Positions 60,517-64,000 of a DNA stretch of 64,000 nt are shown piece after piece. The DNA lies in NCBI GenBank assembly GCA_018663625.1, contig JABJPX010000001.1:1-64000 (forward strand), read 5' to 3'. The first letter of the stretch is position 1; each line of letters begins with the position of its first letter. This stretch comes from Polaribacter sp. (GTDB lineage: Bacteria > Bacteroidota > Bacteroidia > Flavobacteriales > Flavobacteriaceae). Made by a program: the position numbers and the translations under genes. The notes under the pieces are model-generated. The model did not search any database. It saw only the letters and a list, made by a program, of their open reading frames with translations, and was not told the DNA's origin.

Positions 60517-61830
60517 ATGAAACTAAAGAAACCCAGTTTGACCTTTTGGCAAATTTTTAATATGAATGTTGGATTCTTAGGAATTCAATATAGTTTTGGA
60601 TTACAGCAAACTGCTATTAATCCAATTTTCTTATATCTAGGAGCTCCAGAAGAAATGTTACCCATTTTGAATATTGCAGGTCCAGTAACTGGATTACTTG
60701 TACAACCCATAATTGGTGCAATGTCAGATAAAACATGGTCTTCTCGTTGGGGAAGAAGAAAACCGTATTTTTTAATAGGCGCGTTGTTGGGTAGTTTGTG
60801 CTTGTTCGTATTTCCACACAGTCCTGTACTATGGTTTGCCGTTGGTTTACTATGGATTTTAGATGTTGGAAACAATATGGCTATGGAACCTTACAGAGCT
60901 TTTGTAGGTGATAAATTACCAGAAAAGCAATTAAGTCTAGGTTTTCAAATGCAAAGCTTATTTGTTGGTGCTGGTATCTTGTTAGCAAACGGTTCTATTG
61001 TTTTATTTCAATATTGGTTTGGAGGAGAATCAGTTGAAATGGCAGCAACGATACCTCAGTGGCTGTATTACTCTTTTTATATAGGTGCATTTTTATCATT
61101 AACTACCATTTTATGGTCGGTTTTTAAAACCCCTGAAATTCCACCTTCAGAGGAAGAATTTGTCGAAATTAATGCAATTAAGAGTTTATCTTTAAGTCAA
61201 CGAATATCTCAACCATTTTCAGAAATTGCAGAAGCCATTAAAAAAATGCCAAACTTTATGTGGAGAATTAGTGCTGTTTATCTTTTTCAGTGGTATGCGC
61301 TCTTTATTTATTGGCAATTTACAACTCCATTATTCAAATTAACATTAGGTTTTTCTACTTCAGAAGCAGCTTCACAAGCAGCTAAAATGAGTTTAACGTA
61401 TAATATTGTTACAATGGTGGTTGCATTGGCATTAGTGCCATTAACATTGCGTTTTGGCGGAAAAAAAATATATGCATTTAGTTTAATTGGAACTGCAATC
61501 GCGTTGTTTGCCATTCCTTATATTTCTGATCCAATGTTAGTAATGGTACCAATGATTTTATTTGGAATTGGTTGGGCAGCGATGATGGGAATTCCTTACA
61601 CAATGGTTTCTAAAATTGTACCTCAAGATAAAAGAGGTGTCTATATGGGTATTTTAAATATGATGATTGTAATTCCAATGTTTATTCAAACCTTAACTTT
61701 TGGACCAATCTATAAATACTTACTTGGCGGAAATGCTATAAATGCAATGTTGTTTGCTGGTGTATTTTTTGCTTTAGCAGCCATTTTAGCGTTTCGTTTA
61801 AATGAGCGTAAATCAGTAATTGAAGACTAA
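60517..61830 (+). CDS. MFS transporter of the SLC45/GPH disaccharide type
   Basis: A 437-residue inner-membrane transporter with 12 helices. The start FWQIFNMNVGFLGIQYSFGLQQTAINPIFLYLGA, the loop SDKTWSSRWGRRKPYFLIGA, and NMAMEPYRAFVGDKLPEKQ are typical of the bacterial SLC45-like proteins that carry sucrose or maltose in symport with H+. It follows GH13 by 38 bases, and the next MFS gene starts 10 bases after its stop, so it should feed the cytoplasmic GH13 and trehalase with an intact disaccharide. No LacI-type site is seen upstream. Confidence 0.91.
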   Translation: MKLKKPSLTFWQIFNMNVGFLGIQYSFGLQQTAINPIFLYLGAPEEMLPILNIAGPVTGLLVQPIIGAMSDKTWSSRWGRRKPYFLIGALLGSLCLFVFPHSPVLWFAVGLLWILDVGNNMAMEPYRAFVGDKLPEKQLSLGFQMQSLFVGAGILLANGSIVLFQYWFGGESVEMAATIPQWLYYSFYIGAFLSLTTILWSVFKTPEIPPSEEEFVEINAIKSLSLSQRISQPFSEIAEAIKKMPNFMWRISAVYLFQWYALFIYWQFTTPLFKLTLGFSTSEAASQAAKMSLTYNIVTMVVALALVPLTLRFGGKKIYAFSLIGTAIALFAIPYISDPMLVMVPMILFGIGWAAMMGIPYTMVSKIVPQDKRGVYMGILNMMIVIPMFIQTLTFGPIYKYLLGGNAINAMLFAGVFFALAAILAFRLNERKSVIED

Positions 61831-61840
61831 TTTACTTTAT

Positions 61841-63070
61841 ATGAAAAATATAGGCATTAAAATTTCACTTTACCTTAATTACTTTGTTTTTGCAATCCTT
61901 TTAAATAGTGTCGGAATTGTTATTTCTAAATCAATTAATGTATATTTTGTAACTGAATCTCAAGCTTCTGTTTTGGAGGCATTTAAAGATTTGCCTATTG
62001 CAATAGTTTCTTTCTTTATTGCCTCATTCTTACCTCGTTTTGGTTATAAAAAAGGAATGTTAGTAGGTTTAGCAATTGTATTTTTTGGTTGCTTACAAAT
62101 GGTTTTTGGGAATGCTTTTCTTTATACTAAAATACTGTTTTTAAGTATTGGTGTAAGTTTTGCACTTATTAAACTATCTGTTTATTCTCTAATAGGAATT
62201 ATAACCAATTCTAAAAAAGAACATGCTGCTTTAATGAGTTCTATTGAAGGTTTCTTTATGGTTGGTATCGCATTCGCATACATATTATTCCCAGCGTTTT
62301 ATTCTGACGATGTAAACTCCTGGTTGAACGTTTATTATGTATTGTGTGTACTGATCGCTATTTCTTTTGTTTTTTTGCTTTTTTCTAAGGTTGAATATCA
62401 AGTAGAATCTTCTGCTTCAACTTTAAAGGAAGATCTAATACAATCTGTTAAATTAATCATTGTGCCGCTCGTTTTGGTTTTTATTATATCGGCATTTTTG
62501 TTTGTAATGATAGAACAAGGAATTATGACATGGTTACCAAGGTTTAACGAAAAAATATTTTTGTTTTCTGAAAATCTAAGCGTACAAATGGCAGTTATAT
62601 TTGCCTTGTCTTTAGCGCTTGGTAGATTTATAGCTGGTTTTCTAACTAAAAGAATGCCATGGGTATATCTCGTAATAATCTGTATCGTTATTTCTGGTGG
62701 TATTTTATTAGGTGTGTTGCCGCAGTTAAGTGAAAATATTGAAACATTATCAATAATTGAAAACACTACTGATGTTCCTGTTCTTGGATTTATCTTACCT
62801 TTAATTGGCTTATTTATTGCTCCAATTTATCCGCTTTTAAATTCAACAGTTTTAAGTTCATTACCAAAAAGTTTACATTCACCAATGTCTGGTTTAATCA
62901 TAATTTTTTCTGCTATAGGAGGCACAATTGGTTCAAGAGTTATAGGTGAATTATTTGAAAGTATTGGCGGAGCAAATGCATTTTACTTTTTGTTAATTCC
63001 GATGAGTTTACTAATTGTTTTTGTGCTACTTATTGATAGAATGTCTAAAAAACAAGAAGTTACTGTATGA
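61841..63070 (+). CDS. MFS transporter, sugar permease-like
   Basis: A 409-residue 12-helix MFS transporter (MKNIGIKISLYLNYFVFAILLNSVGIVI...). It has ESQASVLEAFKDLPIAIVSFFIASFLPRFGYKKGMLVGL covering the 2-3 loop and a mirrored ALGRFIAGFLTKRMPW in the second half. It is not of the SLC45 type and fits the broader FHS/sugar-permease group. The ATG at 61841 is chosen; a TTG at 61820 would overlap the preceding stop and add 7 residues. Its stop overlaps the trehalase ATG (ATGA), implying coupled translation. Possibly imports trehalose or moves glucose; substrate open. Confidence 0.88.
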   Translation: MKNIGIKISLYLNYFVFAILLNSVGIVISKSINVYFVTESQASVLEAFKDLPIAIVSFFIASFLPRFGYKKGMLVGLAIVFFGCLQMVFGNAFLYTKILFLSIGVSFALIKLSVYSLIGIITNSKKEHAALMSSIEGFFMVGIAFAYILFPAFYSDDVNSWLNVYYVLCVLIAISFVFLLFSKVEYQVESSASTLKEDLIQSVKLIIVPLVLVFIISAFLFVMIEQGIMTWLPRFNEKIFLFSENLSVQMAVIFALSLALGRFIAGFLTKRMPWVYLVIICIVISGGILLGVLPQLSENIETLSIIENTTDVPVLGFILPLIGLFIAPIYPLLNSTVLSSLPKSLHSPMSGLIIIFSAIGGTIGSRVIGELFESIGGANAFYFLLIPMSLLIVFVLLIDRMSKKQEVTV

Positions 63071-64000
63071 TTTTCTTTCATTTAAATATTAAAAAAACTC
63101 TCGAAAATTTATTAATACAGGAAGACACAGATGGCGATAAAAAAATAACCATCGAAGATAAAGGACCTAAAGTATTTACAATTCCATCTGACATCGGAGA
63201 CGATTATATTGTAAAGGGCACTTATCATCTTTCAAATTTATTACAAGAATTAGTTATTGCAAAAAACGAAGGAAAAACAATTGCAAAAATACCTATAAAT
63301 CATATAGAAGAATTACCTGTTGATAGGGTTTCTAGAATGATAAAAGATTTTTTTTGGAGCGGATTAACAAGAACTCTTGATGAAAAAGGGATAGAAAACC
63401 TTATAAACGACTCTAAAAACGAGACGTTAATATCTAACAAATTAAGAGTTTATGTCCCTTATAAAGATAAGATTGCTTATGATTACTACAAAAAATTAGA
63501 AACAGGTTTTCCTATTGAAGCGATTCAACTTCCTGAAAAAATAACTTCAAATTTTGTAAAAAGTATCAACTCAAAACCAGGGATTTTATCACTAAAATTA
63601 GAAGAAAAAAATGGTGAAGTTAGTGGAATTCCTTTCGTGGTTCCTGGAGGGAGATTTAATGAAATGTATGGTTGGGATAGCTATTTTCAATCTATTGGGT
63701 TAATAATAGATGGTAAGATTGATTTAGCAAAAGCAGCAGCAGATCATTTTCAATATGAAATTGAGCATTATGGAAAAATTTTAAATGCTAATAGATCTTA
63801 TTATTTAACCAGAACACAACCCCCTTTTTATACCAGTTTAATTTGTGAAGTTTTTGAAATAACCAAAGATAAAATTTGGCTAAAATCTCATTTAAAAACA
63901 GCTATAAAAGAGTATGAAACTGTTTGGATGGTTAATGGAAAGCGCTTAACTAAAAACGGATTAAATCGTTTTTTAGCTGAAGGTATTGGTATACCTCCAG
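63067..64000 (+). CDS. GH37 trehalase, 3' part beyond window
   Basis: The first 311 codons of a trehalase hydrolysing alpha,alpha-trehalose to two glucose. The family signature PGGRFNEMYGWDSY is at 193-206, preceded by SVWSGL-like FFWSGLTRTLD near 98 and followed by NRSYYLTRTQPPF near 241, both standard for GH37. There is no signal peptide, so it is cytoplasmic. Residues 20-31 (DTDGDKKITIED) form an EF-hand-like calcium loop near the N-terminus. The ATG overlaps the stop of the upstream MFS gene by 4 bases (ATGA). The frame is open to the window edge; the second GH37 signature and acid/base residues lie outside. Confidence 0.93.
   Translation, partial: MIFFHLNIKKTLENLLIQEDTDGDKKITIEDKGPKVFTIPSDIGDDYIVKGTYHLSNLLQELVIAKNEGKTIAKIPINHIEELPVDRVSRMIKDFFWSGLTRTLDEKGIENLINDSKNETLISNKLRVYVPYKDKIAYDYYKKLETGFPIEAIQLPEKITSNFVKSINSKPGILSLKLEEKNGEVSGIPFVVPGGRFNEMYGWDSYFQSIGLIIDGKIDLAKAAADHFQYEIEHYGKILNANRSYYLTRTQPPFYTSLICEVFEITKDKIWLKSHLKTAIKEYETVWMVNGKRLTKNGLNRFLAEGIGIPP

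Overview
The window is chromosomal DNA from a member of the Bacteroidetes, most likely a marine Flavobacteriaceae. The evidence is low GC content, promoters of the TTG...TAnnTTTG type, SusC/SusD genes, many short Bacteroidetes-type lipoprotein signals, a type IX secretion C-terminal sorting domain, and housekeeping proteins of flavobacterial character (large single-chain PurL, DnaX without the zinc module). I see no rRNA, tRNA, CRISPR array, IS element or prophage.

Region 1 (about 1-24.5 kb) is core genome: mnmE, a DUF4870 membrane protein, a DUF4268 protein, a coupled usp-sulP-miaE operon, a Na+/H+ antiporter, dnaX with an A11 slippery run, msrA, two tandem long-chain acyl-CoA ligases, purL, a secreted endonuclease I, an RsmB-type rRNA methyltransferase, recG and a small exported protein. 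Hairpin terminators and a hairpin-rich repeat lie between transcription units.

Region 2 (24.7-31.5 kb) is a compact sucrose/fructo-oligosaccharide locus: a sodium/solute symporter facing a sugar-porter MFS, a GH32 lipoprotein and a PfkB fructokinase, closed by a convergent LacI regulator. A LacI-type operator lies in the divergent promoter region.

Region 3 (31.8-42.1 kb) is an oxidative sugar locus: azurin, a DUF1080 lipoprotein, a Tat-exported gluconate-dehydrogenase-type small subunit with its GMC flavoprotein, and a divergent AraC regulator. These are followed by a lipoprotein sugar isomerase/epimerase, an MFS permease, a Gfo/Idh/MocA oxidoreductase, a cytoplasmic isomerase/epimerase and a second DUF1080 lipoprotein. 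The set fits the 3-keto-glycoside route, in which a sugar is oxidised at C3, the keto-glycoside is cleaved, and the product is imported and reduced or isomerised.

Region 4 (42.1-64 kb) is a large polysaccharide-utilisation-like locus. A SusC/SusD pair sits under a perfect LacI-type operator and ends in a terminator. A second strong promoter then drives a long, tightly packed operon: three paralogous ~1,080-residue VCBS/UnbV lipoproteins, a small lipoprotein of unknown family, a vanadium-haloperoxidase/PAP2-fold lipoprotein, a cytoplasmic GH13 alpha-glucosidase, two MFS transporters and a GH37 trehalase cut by the window end. The enzymes point to an alpha-glucoside such as trehalose. The role of the three propeller lipoproteins and the haloperoxidase-like protein is the least explained part of the window. 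The operator cores in regions 2 and 4 agree at 13 of 14 bases, suggesting shared or related LacI control.
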